Notes: generated by a model from the sequence alone, not told the origin. Positions 7,519 through 16,273 are shown, numbered from the stretch's first letter. The stretch: 18,156 nt of DNA from DATNFP01 sp035606335 (GCA_035606335.1 DATNFP010000044.1:1-18156), one strand, 5' to 3'. Program-made: numbers and translations.

Positions 7519-8238
7519 TTATATTTTTTCTGCCAGTACAATATTATTTAAATATAGGTCAGACCTTTTTATTCTTTTAGGTAAAACCTTTATCAATAGC
7601 ATGTTAAAAAGTAAAAAGGGTGTAATGAAAATTGAAAAAATGATTACCTCCAGAAACTTGGGCTTGTGAGGGACAAAATAATAAGCATACAACACCATTC
7701 CTTGTACCAAAGACTCGAAATAACTGCCTGTTTTTTCATATTTAACCACACGAAACCCATGTTTTTGCATCAAATGTTGAATACCGAATGAGCTATATCT
7801 TGCATAATCATAAGGCTGTTCGTGTTCCGGCCAGAAAAATGGACAGGTAAGCATCAAACAACCTCCCGGTTTTAATACTCGATGTATTTCTTCCAGTATT
7901 TCATCAGGATTGAATACATGTTCCAACACTTCACTTGAAAATACCGAATCAAAGAAATTATTGTCAAATGGAATTGTATTTCCGTCGTAAAATACATCTG
8001 CCGCCAAAGCGGTATTTTTCTCACTGACATCCGTTTGATAATCAAGGCCAATATATTTCTCTACGTTAAACAGGCTAACATATGGCTTACTGCCACAACC
8101 AAAATCCAACACGCAACCATGAATAAATGAAGCATTACGCTTAATTGCATTGTACAGGTTTATGCGTATTAAATAGAATGGATTAAAAAATACGCTATAC
8201 CATCTTGGCTTAAAAGATTCTTTTACATTATTGCCCAT
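7519..8238 (-). CDS. Class I SAM-dependent methyltransferase (Methyltransf_11 type)
   Basis: Predicted S-adenosylmethionine-dependent methyltransferase of 239 residues. The Rossmann-fold motif I is VLDFGCGSKPY (43-53), followed by an acidic residue at the end of the next strand (GLDYQTD, 64-70), motif post-II around DSVFSSEVLEHV (97-108) and the common LKPGG turn (122-126). The C-terminal 50 residues contain a strongly hydrophobic stretch (about 197-219) that could hold the enzyme on the membrane. It sits between an FkbM methyltransferase (24 bases upstream) and a GT2 gene (12 bases downstream) and is very likely co-transcribed with them, so the substrate is probably a sugar or lipid-linked glycan; that part is inference from context. 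Confidence 0.88.
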   Translation of the reverse strand: MGNNVKESFKPRWYSVFFNPFYLIRINLYNAIKRNASFIHGCVLDFGCGSKPYVSLFNVEKYIGLDYQTDVSEKNTALAADVFYDGNTIPFDNNFFDSVFSSEVLEHVFNPDEILEEIHRVLKPGGCLMLTCPFFWPEHEQPYDYARYSSFGIQHLMQKHGFRVVKYEKTGSYFESLVQGMVLYAYYFVPHKPKFLEVIIFSIFITPFLLFNMLLIKVLPKRIKRSDLYLNNIVLAEKI

Positions 8239-8262
8239 TAGCGCTTCTTCTATACTTAATAG

Positions 8263-9123
8263 TTAAAAGGTTGCATGCCAGTCTGCCCACAAGGAGTATT
8301 TTCTATTAGCTTCAACTTTAAAAAATGCCCTTCTGTGGTATAAATAAAGCTCTTTAGCCTTTTCATAATCATACCATGCACCATCCAATTCCTCAGCAAA
8401 GGGTCCCGAGGCATCAAAAACAAGATCATACTCATACTTTTTATTCAGCCTTAACTTATTGGTATATTTTGCTGAATACATCTTGGTCATTTTTTGCAGC
8501 TTTCTAATTATTCCGTAATATAACTTACTGCGGGATATATAAAAATCTGAAAAATCAAGAACACTAAGGGTCGTCTGATCCACTAGTTTAAATTTTTTAT
8601 AGCCTGCCCCTTTTAATGCATCAAGGGAATCAAATATTCCATCTTCTGAAAATTTATCTTCATCTGATTTGCATTCTGCTTCGGCAGATATATACTTAGG
8701 GATCTCGGATGTTCCTTTTAATGATTTTATCGCTACCGGATCATATCCTTCAATGTCAATTTTGCAATAATATGGTATCCCATATTGTTCCATCAATGTG
8801 CGGAGTGTAATGGTTTTTACCTTGACAATTTTTTTAAAATTATTTTGTCTTTCGCCAACATCAGCTATTAGTGAGCTTTTGGCTGAATCATTATTTAGAA
8901 AAAGATCTACAGTGGTATTGTCTGTATCGCTTATGGCATAATTAAGAAATATGGCTCTATCTCCATAGTTTTTAAATCTTTTTTTACATCCTTCAATAAT
9001 GGATGGATCAGCGTCTATAGCAATAACTCGATAACCTTGGGTTAAATAAAACAAAGTATCTTCACCTGTATTTGAACCAATATCATAAATCAATTTTTTA
9101 TCCATATTATATTGAAATATCAT
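8263..9123 (-). CDS. FkbM family methyltransferase
   Basis: SAM-dependent O-methyltransferase-like protein of 286 residues (280 if it starts at the second ATG, 9105). FkbM-type features are YDIGSNTGEDTLFYL (about 13-27) for SAM binding, AIDADPS (35-41), and KIDIEGYDPVAI (121-132), the hallmark KxDxEG segment. The C-terminal SGPFAEELDGAW motif followed by an aromatic-rich tail is seen in FkbM relatives attached to glycan clusters. Such enzymes commonly methylate sugars or sugar-like hydroxyls. It is the first gene of a three-gene minus-strand run. A promoter-like pair ends only five bases before ATG 9123, so the start at 9105 with a short leader is at least as plausible. The substrate is not determinable. 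Confidence 0.88.
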   Translation of the reverse strand: MIFQYNMDKKLIYDIGSNTGEDTLFYLTQGYRVIAIDADPSIIEGCKKRFKNYGDRAIFLNYAISDTDNTTVDLFLNNDSAKSSLIADVGERQNNFKKIVKVKTITLRTLMEQYGIPYYCKIDIEGYDPVAIKSLKGTSEIPKYISAEAECKSDEDKFSEDGIFDSLDALKGAGYKKFKLVDQTTLSVLDFSDFYISRSKLYYGIIRKLQKMTKMYSAKYTNKLRLNKKYEYDLVFDASGPFAEELDGAWYDYEKAKELYLYHRRAFFKVEANRKYSLWADWHATF

Positions 9124-9128
9124 TAAGT

Positions 9129-9157
9129 TAAATGTATATGCTATTTATTTAACGCAA
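9129..9157 (-). promoter_or_regulatory. Candidate promoter of the minus-strand methyltransferase/GT2 run
   Basis: On the minus strand TTG (9157-9155) is followed after 18 bases by TACATTTA (9136-9129), one mismatch from TAnnTTTG. It shares the 81-bp divergent intergenic region with the flippase promoter. The box ends five bases before ATG 9123, favouring translation from 9105 or a leaderless message. Confidence 0.4.
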
Positions 9158-9192
9158 TTATACGATAAATAAACTGTGTATTAAGCGACAAC

Positions 9193-9200
9193 TATTTTTG
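9193..9200 (+). promoter_or_regulatory. -7 promoter box (TATTTTTG) four bases from the flippase start
   Basis: TATTTTTG matches TAnnTTTG exactly and is separated from ATG 9205 by only TATC. If used, transcription would begin at or next to the A of the start codon. No good -33 TTG is visible at the right distance, so the box may be fortuitous. Confidence 0.4.
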
Positions 9201-9204
9201 TATC

Positions 9205-10686
9205 ATGGGCATTGTTTTTCGCCAATCAATAAAAACCACGATCGTAATATTTACCGGTGCTGCACTTGGCGCTTTAATAGCATGGTGGTATCCTCGTATT
9301 ATCAATCAACAGCAGTTAGGGCTTATTAATAATACTATAAACATCGGTGCCTTAGCCCAGTTAATAGTGTTATTAGGTACAGGTACAACAATGCAGGTAT
9401 TCATTCAAAAATATGTAAATACCGATGAGAGAAGGTCAGTCTTAATTACAGTCAGCTTATTGGTTCCTCTGCTATCAACAATCGTATTTACTATTCCATA
9501 CCTGATCTTCAAATCTTATATTATCCATAAATATCAACCGACAGACCAACCTTACATGGATACATACTATTTGTATATCCCTGTAATGATAATTATATGG
9601 AGCTACATGACATTATTTGATATGTATCTTCAGACACAGTTAAAGGTTGCTGTCTCCTCATTTGTGAGGGAAATTGTACTTAGGATCTGCAATGTGGCAC
9701 TGATGGTACTATTTGTCTTTAAGATTATTTCCTTTTATCAGCTTGTTGCCGGAAGTTTGCTAGTATTTGCAATACCAGCTTTAATACTATTAATAATATC
9801 TCTGCAAACAAAAGGATTTAGGATTTCATTCAACTGGAAAGTTTTTAGTAAAGGAGAGTATAAAGAAATAATACATTTTTCCTGGTACCATTTGCTATTA
9901 GGTATAACAATTCCATTGATGGCTTCTTTAAGTTCTCTGATGCTTGCTACTGATGATAAAATGGCATCTTTAGCCGTGTATAGTCGTGCCCTGTTCATTA
10001 TATCTTTAGTAAACATCCCTTACAGATCGATGAGCTATGCCACGTGGCCTATACTTAACAAGGCATATATAAATAATGAACAGGAAGAATTGAAGAACCT
10101 GTTTCATCGCTCCAGTATTAATATTTTAATTGTATCGGTTGCGATGTTTGTTATAGTTATCTCTAACCTGAATAATGCAGTAGCGGTATTTCCAAAGGGC
10201 TATGAAGCGATCAAGCCATTGGTAATGATCTTGCTTATAGGGGCACTGATCGATTCGTCAACCGGCCTAAATAATGAACTCCTGAGCATATCTAAATATT
10301 ATAAGTTTAGCTTTCGTTTGTCTGTACTATTGATTATTATGCTGTACTTTTTTAATCATTTTCTTATACACAGGTATAGTTTTTACGGCGCAGCATGGGC
10401 TTCTACTATAGCCCTCGCGATTTTCAATATATTAAAAATGTTTTTTTTGTGGAAAAAGCTTGATATTCAACCATTCACATCCAAAAGTTCATTGGTAATT
10501 ATAGCGGGAGTTGTGACAGTAATTATTGGATATTATATACCTTATATGATACATCCGGTAATAGATGCAATTCTCCGAACTATAATAATAGTGGTTTGCT
10601 ATGGCATTTTGTTACTTTTATTAAAGCCATCCCCTGATCTCAATCAATATTTGCAAACAGTAAGGGCTAAAAAGAGATTATTTTAA
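9205..10686 (+). CDS. Wzx-like polysaccharide flippase (MOP superfamily)
   Basis: Integral membrane protein of 493 residues with about 14 predicted membrane segments spread along its whole length, for example near residues 10-30, 42-62, 79-102, 121-142, 156-178 and 180-201, and a final pair near 430-475. Length, topology and the basic cytoplasmic loops fit the oligosaccharide-flippase branch of the MOP superfamily, which moves undecaprenyl-linked repeat units across the inner membrane. MurJ is less likely given the context, but I cannot exclude another MOP subgroup. The start at 9205 is required because the first membrane segment begins within about 10 residues and no other ATG lies before it. 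It is divergent from the methyltransferase run and flanked by glycosyltransferases. A strong hairpin terminator follows 95 bases after the stop. Confidence 0.85.
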   Translation: MGIVFRQSIKTTIVIFTGAALGALIAWWYPRIINQQQLGLINNTINIGALAQLIVLLGTGTTMQVFIQKYVNTDERRSVLITVSLLVPLLSTIVFTIPYLIFKSYIIHKYQPTDQPYMDTYYLYIPVMIIIWSYMTLFDMYLQTQLKVAVSSFVREIVLRICNVALMVLFVFKIISFYQLVAGSLLVFAIPALILLIISLQTKGFRISFNWKVFSKGEYKEIIHFSWYHLLLGITIPLMASLSSLMLATDDKMASLAVYSRALFIISLVNIPYRSMSYATWPILNKAYINNEQEELKNLFHRSSINILIVSVAMFVIVISNLNNAVAVFPKGYEAIKPLVMILLIGALIDSSTGLNNELLSISKYYKFSFRLSVLLIIMLYFFNHFLIHRYSFYGAAWASTIALAIFNILKMFFLWKKLDIQPFTSKSSLVIIAGVVTVIIGYYIPYMIHPVIDAILRTIIIVVCYGILLLLLKPSPDLNQYLQTVRAKKRLF

Positions 10687-10762
10687 GCCCATTCCCATAT
10701 GACAATAATGTTAATTTGTACTAATTAAATCTTTTTATTTACCCATTTCCAAACTTTCCATC

Positions 10763-10782
10763 TCTATTAATCGTCTATTAAT
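10763..10782 (+). repeat. Pair of 9-bp direct repeats TCTATTAAT, 11 bp apart
   Basis: TCTATTAAT occurs at 10763-10771 and 10774-10782, one helical turn apart, immediately before the terminator stem. It could be a protein-binding site or chance in AT-rich DNA. Confidence 0.3.
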
Positions 10783-10829
10783 AAGAGGGGAATTTATCTA
10801 AAAGGTAAATTCCCCTCTTAAGTTTTTTT
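10782..10829 (+). terminator. Rho-independent terminator after the flippase
   Basis: A perfect 15-bp stem (10782-10796 with 10806-10820, core AAGAGGGGAATTTA) with a 9-base loop is followed by a seven-T run. The remaining intergenic DNA up to 10944 is AT-rich; the only promoter-like pair I see is a weak TTG (10872) and TATTTTTT (10891) with a 16-base spacer. Confidence 0.9.
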
Positions 10830-10944
10830 AAATCATGTTATTAAACAGAAATTAATTTTATAATTTGGGTATTGCATGAAATATAAAAAATATTTTTTCG
10901 TTTAATCATAACCATAACCCGGTCAATACCTTAAAAAATCTATC

Positions 10945-13900
10945 ATGCTAAGAAGAGTACGCATTTTTTTTCGTTTTCTTTATGTACTTCTATATATATC
11001 CTGTTTTGCTCTGAAAGCAAATGCGTCTCATCTATTTGGAGCTGATTTTATTTATAAATGGAAATCAGATAGCACTTATACCATAATATTTACCGTATAT
11101 GGCGATTGTAGCGGATCCGCTTTCCCCTCTCTCTCTTCTTCCTCGCCCGAGGTAGAAATTTTTAATGGTACTACTTTATTTAAGACAATCAATTTAAAAT
11201 TACAAGCTCCTACTGCGGGTGTTGAAGTTACTCCGGTATGTCCAAAAGATACAAACAGTACCACTTGTCGTGGGGGAACGGTGCCTGGTGTTACGAAATT
11301 TGTTTACAGTGCAAATGTAACACTTACTGGTAAATCTGCTGATTGGGTATTTCTTTTCGACGGCCTTATGAGCTCTTCCACATCAGCTGGAAGAAGCAAT
11401 AGCATCACCAATATATCAATCCCAACAACGGGTAGCATCATGCAGCTAAGAGATACCTTAAATAACCTACGTGCTCCTAATTCCAGTGCTGTTTTTACAG
11501 TTATACCTACGCCGTTTTTCTGCGATAATGAGCCGGCTAATTACAACCCGGGAGCTGTCGATTCTAATACCAACGATAGTCTTGTTTTCTCTTTGGTACC
11601 TGGTATAGATGCAGCCTCAGGCACTGTATCTTATTTGGCAGGTTATTCAGCCACCTCTCCTTTGTCGGCGACATCTGGCACTTTTATTTTTGACAATTCC
11701 ACAGGGCAGATCAGTTTTACTCCCAATGCACTTCAAAAATCACTTGTAGTGGAGCAAGTTGATCAGTATAGAAATGATACACTTGTTGGTACCAGCATGC
11801 GTGAAATGACTTTTGTGGTTTTAAATTGCTCAAATGCTCCGCCAACAGGAAAGATAAGCAATCCTGTAGGCGGTTCTATTGTAGATACCACAGATTTTAA
11901 GGTTTGTGCATCAGAAGGTGGTTTTTCATTCAAAATAAATCCTGGTGATCCTGATAGCACAGATATTACTGTATCTTCTTCTGGTCTTCCTTCCGGAGCT
12001 ACTTATACTGTCACTGGGAATGGTACTAAAACACCAAAGGGCACTTTCAGTTGGAGTACTTCCGGTGTTACGCCAGGCACTTACAGTTTTTTCCTCACTT
12101 ATATAGACGATGCGTGCCCTTTGGCAAGTAAGCAAACCCAGGCATATTCAGTTATCGTACTGCCAGACCCTAAAATAAAAATTACTCTTATTTCCCCTGC
12201 TACCTGTGTGAAAAAGGCTGTTTTTACGTTTGTCCCTTTAGGCACCGATTCGCCTTGGCAGGCCCGCATATTTTCGGGTAGCACAATCATAGACTCTTTC
12301 AAAAAAATTACTGGAATAATTACCGACAGCCTGTCACCAGGCTCTTATACCATTCGTTTGTATAATAAGAATAATTGCTACACTGATACTTTTTTAACGA
12401 TCGCGTCTCCACCGGCAATTGTACCTAAATTCTCAATGACCACACCTGTATGCGTGGGTGATAGCAATGGAAAGATCGTTGTGATAGTAACTGGTGGATT
12501 AGCGCCATTTAAATACGCCTTTGGCAGCGGCTCTTACTCATCGGTTGACTCTCTCCTCAATTTATCTGCAGGTCCTTATACTGTCCATATCGTAGATTCC
12601 AACTCTTGTACAAAAGATACAACTGTAACATTATCAAATCCTCCCTCAATACTTGCAAGGGTTACCTTCAAAAAGCCCCCGTGCAACCATTTTAAAAATG
12701 GTTCTATAAGTATTGTTGCTTACAACAGTATCGGTCCTTATCAATATGCCCTCGATACAAATGCCTATGGCAGCAGTGGCGTTTTCTCAAATTTATACTC
12801 GGGGCCTTATACCATCCATATCAAAAACGCATTTGGTTGTGTAAAGGATACATTAGTGCGATTGCCGGATTCAGTAAAAATTGCCGCCTCAATATCCATT
12901 TCCAATGAACCATGCTTTGGCGATATTTCTGGTGTAATTACCATAACTGCAAAAGGTGGTTATGGTCCTCCATTCAAATATTCACTGGACACAAGTATTT
13001 TTATTTCATCAAATGTATTTAAGCCATTAGCTGCCGATAGCTATGCAGTACATATAGAAGATACCGTCTTGTGTCATTTTGATACTTTGGTTACTGTTAC
13101 ACAACCTAAGCAGATAACATTTATAAATGGAATAAAAAATGTTGATTGTTATGGTAATTCCACAGGCAATGACACCGTGTATACTTTGGGAGGAACCCCT
13201 CCTTATCAATATAGCATTAATGGCGGCAGCTTTGTAATTACCAATATATTTACTGGCCTGAAGGTTGGCACTTATTCTATTACTATTAAAGATTCCAATG
13301 GGTGCTCAAAAGTAGATACGTTCATAATAACACAGCCCAAGCCTCTTGGCATTCAAAATATAGTTCCTGTAGAACCAACATGTAATGGTGCGTCAAATGG
13401 ATATTTTGTTGTTAAGGCAAGTGGAGGCTCCTCTCCATATACATACTCGGCAGATAGCCTTACCTTTCGGATTACGGATACTATACCTGATATTTCTGCG
13501 GGTACATGGACTGTTTATGTAAAGGATTCAAACTTGTGTATTAAAGACACAACGCTCAGCATTGGCCAACCTACCCCGATATCAATATGGGCTTCCGTTG
13601 CCAACTCTGTTTGTAGTACATTGTCTAATGGTAAAATCATAATTCATCCCACAGGCGGCACACCGGGATATGAATTTAAGATAGTAGGTGTTGGCTCTTA
13701 CAGCGCCGATTCTACTTTCAGCCCCCTTGCTGCTGGTTCTTACCATATCAATGTAATAGATTCGAACACTTGTCTTAAAGACACTACTATTGTTTTGGTA
13801 GATTCATTCCACCTCTCCCAAACGGAAGCTATTACAACTGCTTTATGCTACGATTCCAACAGCGGTATTATAATTGTCACACCGGCAGGTGGCACAAGCC

Positions 13901-15495
13901 CATATACATTTAGCTTGTCGCCCGGACCTACCAGCGATATCAACGATACATTTGCAAGTCTGTTATCGGGCAGTTACGTGGTAGAGATTAAAGACACAAA
14001 TGGCTGTACAAATGATAGTACTGTTTTTGTTGGTCAACCATCTGTTGTAGCTCCTATGGTTACAATTACAGAACCCTCCTGTTATGGTTTCAACAATGGT
14101 TCGGTAACTATAAGCGCCACAGGTGGCACACCCGGATATACTTATGCGTTCGATAGCTCGGCATTAGGCCCAGTAACTACCTTTACTAATCTTCAGGCAG
14201 GTGTTGATACGGTGTATGTTAAGGATAATAATGGCTGTTTACATGATTCCATTTTTACGATAGCTCAGCCAGCCTCAATGATATTCGACAGCCTGGTACT
14301 ATCCAATGTCAAATGCTTTGGCGACAATTCCGGCTCTGTCACGGTAATTGCAGCAGGCGGTACTACACCTTATATGTATGCAGCCAATTCATCTGGTTTC
14401 CAGGTAGGCGATCTATTAACAGGCTTATATGTAGGTGCACAAGTAATTCACTTAAAAGACAAAAATGGCTGTACGCTCGACTCTGCAGTTACATTAACAC
14501 AACCAAATCAATTATTGGTTGCTGTAGATTCACTGGTTACACCTACCTGTCAGGGATATAAAGATGGCCTTATAGAAATAGGTGGTATTGGTGGTACACT
14601 TCCATACCAATATTCTACTGATGGTAAAGCATTTAGTGATATAACCTTATTCCCAAATCTGCAGGAAGGTAGTTATATCTTTTATGTCCGAGATTCAAAT
14701 AATTGTGTACATGACACTACGATACAACTAATAGGGTACCCTCATATCAATATCAATGGGGCGGACATCCAAGGTGTAACCTGTAATGGTTTACAGGATG
14801 GGGTTATAACCATTAATGCTTCTGGCGGCGTTTCGCCTCTTATGTACCAGATAGATGGCTACCCACCTGTTAGTTCCAATATGTTCGACAGCGTATTAGC
14901 AGGCTCTTACGATATTGTGATAGTGGATAGCAAAAACTGTAAAAAGGATACTACTGTGATAATGCCACAACCAGATAAGTTGGCATTAATTACAACTGTT
15001 AATCCTAATTCGTGTGTAGGTTTAGATACTAATGGGCAGGCAACAGTAGAAGTAACAGGTGGTACACAACCTTATACTTATTTATGGAGCACAAATCCTG
15101 TACAAATTACAGGTACTCTTACGGGTATGCCCAATGGGAACTATATGGTATGGGTGCATGATAAAAATAACTGTACAGATTCCTCACTCGCAGTAATAGC
15201 CTACGATGATTGCTGCAAACCTTTTATACCATCTGCATTTACACCAAATGGCGATGGTAAAAATGACGTATTCCGTCTGTTATTTAAAGGAGATATGAAG
15301 CTGGAAGAATTTTCCATTTACGACCGTTTTGGCCAGCGGGTATTCTATACCACTAATATATCGCAGGTCTGGGATGGTAAGTTTAATGGCGCACCTATGG
15401 AATTGGGTACATATTATTATTTCTTAAAGGCTATTTGTGGCAATGCTGGCGATCACGAGATATTTTTAAAGGGTGATGTAACCCTTATCAGGTAG
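10945..15495 (+). CDS. Giant SprB-repeat surface protein with gliding-motility-type (T9SS type B) C-terminal domain
   Basis: Predicted exported adhesin-like protein of 1516 residues. In order: signal peptide (about 1-28, cleaved near ANA-SH); an N-terminal module typical of large Bacteroidota surface proteins (ASHLFGADFIYKW ... IIFTVYGDCSGS, to about 300); a cysteine-bearing immunoglobulin/PKD-like stretch (about 300-408); 13 tandem SprB-type repeats (about 411-1421); and a conserved C-terminal domain (about 1427-1516) beginning FIPSAFTPNGDGKNDVF and containing FSIYDRFGQRVF and VWDGKFNG, the type B sorting signal. SprB of Flavobacterium johnsoniae is a cell-surface gliding adhesin with related repeats; this is a relative by domain, not an orthologue claim. 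No membrane anchor other than the signal peptide is seen. It stands alone, between two terminated units. Binding target unknown. Confidence 0.92.
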   Translation: MLRRVRIFFRFLYVLLYISCFALKANASHLFGADFIYKWKSDSTYTIIFTVYGDCSGSAFPSLSSSSPEVEIFNGTTLFKTINLKLQAPTAGVEVTPVCPKDTNSTTCRGGTVPGVTKFVYSANVTLTGKSADWVFLFDGLMSSSTSAGRSNSITNISIPTTGSIMQLRDTLNNLRAPNSSAVFTVIPTPFFCDNEPANYNPGAVDSNTNDSLVFSLVPGIDAASGTVSYLAGYSATSPLSATSGTFIFDNSTGQISFTPNALQKSLVVEQVDQYRNDTLVGTSMREMTFVVLNCSNAPPTGKISNPVGGSIVDTTDFKVCASEGGFSFKINPGDPDSTDITVSSSGLPSGATYTVTGNGTKTPKGTFSWSTSGVTPGTYSFFLTYIDDACPLASKQTQAYSVIVLPDPKIKITLISPATCVKKAVFTFVPLGTDSPWQARIFSGSTIIDSFKKITGIITDSLSPGSYTIRLYNKNNCYTDTFLTIASPPAIVPKFSMTTPVCVGDSNGKIVVIVTGGLAPFKYAFGSGSYSSVDSLLNLSAGPYTVHIVDSNSCTKDTTVTLSNPPSILARVTFKKPPCNHFKNGSISIVAYNSIGPYQYALDTNAYGSSGVFSNLYSGPYTIHIKNAFGCVKDTLVRLPDSVKIAASISISNEPCFGDISGVITITAKGGYGPPFKYSLDTSIFISSNVFKPLAADSYAVHIEDTVLCHFDTLVTVTQPKQITFINGIKNVDCYGNSTGNDTVYTLGGTPPYQYSINGGSFVITNIFTGLKVGTYSITIKDSNGCSKVDTFIITQPKPLGIQNIVPVEPTCNGASNGYFVVKASGGSSPYTYSADSLTFRITDTIPDISAGTWTVYVKDSNLCIKDTTLSIGQPTPISIWASVANSVCSTLSNGKIIIHPTGGTPGYEFKIVGVGSYSADSTFSPLAAGSYHINVIDSNTCLKDTTIVLVDSFHLSQTEAITTALCYDSNSGIIIVTPAGGTSPYTFSLSPGPTSDINDTFASLLSGSYVVEIKDTNGCTNDSTVFVGQPSVVAPMVTITEPSCYGFNNGSVTISATGGTPGYTYAFDSSALGPVTTFTNLQAGVDTVYVKDNNGCLHDSIFTIAQPASMIFDSLVLSNVKCFGDNSGSVTVIAAGGTTPYMYAANSSGFQVGDLLTGLYVGAQVIHLKDKNGCTLDSAVTLTQPNQLLVAVDSLVTPTCQGYKDGLIEIGGIGGTLPYQYSTDGKAFSDITLFPNLQEGSYIFYVRDSNNCVHDTTIQLIGYPHININGADIQGVTCNGLQDGVITINASGGVSPLMYQIDGYPPVSSNMFDSVLAGSYDIVIVDSKNCKKDTTVIMPQPDKLALITTVNPNSCVGLDTNGQATVEVTGGTQPYTYLWSTNPVQITGTLTGMPNGNYMVWVHDKNNCTDSSLAVIAYDDCCKPFIPSAFTPNGDGKNDVFRLLFKGDMKLEEFSIYDRFGQRVFYTTNISQVWDGKFNGAPMELGTYYYFLKAICGNAGDHEIFLKGDVTLIR
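12175..15207 (+). repeat. Thirteen tandem 77-78-residue SprB-type repeats (about 234 bp each)
   Basis: The first cysteine of each unit lies at residues 421, 503, 580, 657, 735, 813, 890, 968, 1046, 1124, 1202, 1280 and 1357. The second lies 52-53 residues later in every unit except the first (57). Shared pattern: Cys-x-G-x-x-x-G, a central GG-T-PY-Y turn, AGxY-V-I-DSNxC, then K/H-D(T/S) and a closing QP. DNA identity between units is low, so the array is old or under selection only at protein level. Confidence 0.92.
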
Positions 15496-15576
15496 TTATT
15501 TTACTTGTACAAATAATAATTTTCTGTCTTTGTCAGGAATATTAATGAAGAAAAGAGCAAATTATCGTAAAAATTC

Positions 15577-15584
15577 TATTTTTG
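15577..15584 (+). promoter_or_regulatory. -7 promoter box (TATTTTTG) for the DUF5606-type gene
   Basis: TATTTTTG is an exact TAnnTTTG match ending 19 bases before ATG 15604. No convincing -33 TTG is found upstream. The 108-bp gap after the SprB-repeat gene contains no obvious terminator. Confidence 0.42.
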
Positions 15585-15603
15585 CTACCCCTCAAAGTAC
15601 AAC

Positions 15604-16260
15604 ATGCAATACAGAGAAATAGTCGCAGTGACCGGGTTAGGCGGTCTTTATCAATTACTTGCTACCAAAAGTGATGGTGCAATAGTTCGTAATCTTACGG
15701 ATAAGTCCACTAAATTTATTTCGGCACGTCTCCATAATGTTACGCCGCTGGAAAGTATTGAAGTATATACAACAGGAGATAATGTACGCCTGCATCATGT
15801 ATTTCAGAAAATGAAGGACAATGAAAGTACAGTGCCTCTTGCTGATCCTAAAAAGGCAGACAATAATGGTATAAAGCATTATTTTAAAAGTATTTTCCCT
15901 GAATTTGATGATGAGCGCGTATATGTGAGCGACATGAAGAAAATGCTGAAATGGTACGACTTGCTTAAGGAAAACGACCTGCTCAATTTTGAAGAACAAA
16001 AAGCTGCTGAAGAAGAAGCTGCAAAAGAACAAATAGAGCAGGAGAAAATAAATGAAATAGAAGAGGAAGCGACAGTTGCAACAACTGAAGAAAAGCCGGC
16101 CAAAAAAGCACGAGCAAAAAAAGCAGCTGATACAGAAGCATCTGAAGCCGGAGAAGAAAAGCCTGTAAAAAAAGCTCGGGCTAAAAAAGCCATTGAGGCG
16201 AGTGCAGAAGAAGGAGAAGCGCCTAAAAAAGTAGCTCGCAAAAAGAAGACAGAAGAATAA
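15604..16260 (+). CDS. DUF5606-type protein with lysine/alanine-rich repeated tail
   Basis: Cytoplasmic protein of 218 residues and unknown function. The N-terminal part (about 1-130; VAVTGLGGLYQLLATKSDGAIV, a central IEVYTTGD strand and a KHYFKSIFPEFDDERVYVSDMKKMLKWYDLL helix region) resembles the DUF5606 family found widely in Bacteroidota; I recognise the pattern but cannot verify it. Residues about 128-157 form a Glu/Ala/Lys-rich probable helix or coiled coil. The tail (about 160-218) is basic and disordered-looking with a repeated EEKPxKKARAKKA unit at 162-174 and 184-196 and a degenerate third at 205-215, resembling histone H1-like or nucleic-acid-binding tails. It has no signal peptide or membrane segment. 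A strong bidirectional terminator follows. Function of the tail is inference. Confidence 0.85.
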   Translation: MQYREIVAVTGLGGLYQLLATKSDGAIVRNLTDKSTKFISARLHNVTPLESIEVYTTGDNVRLHHVFQKMKDNESTVPLADPKKADNNGIKHYFKSIFPEFDDERVYVSDMKKMLKWYDLLKENDLLNFEEQKAAEEEAAKEQIEQEKINEIEEEATVATTEEKPAKKARAKKAADTEASEAGEEKPVKKARAKKAIEASAEEGEAPKKVARKKKTEE

Positions 16261-16273
16261 ATAGAGTATAGAG

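Noticed and set aside
12175..15207. Possible CRISPR or VNTR-type DNA repeat array
   Set aside because: The periodicity (about 234 bp) is in the protein only; DNA identity between units is low, and the units are coding and in frame.
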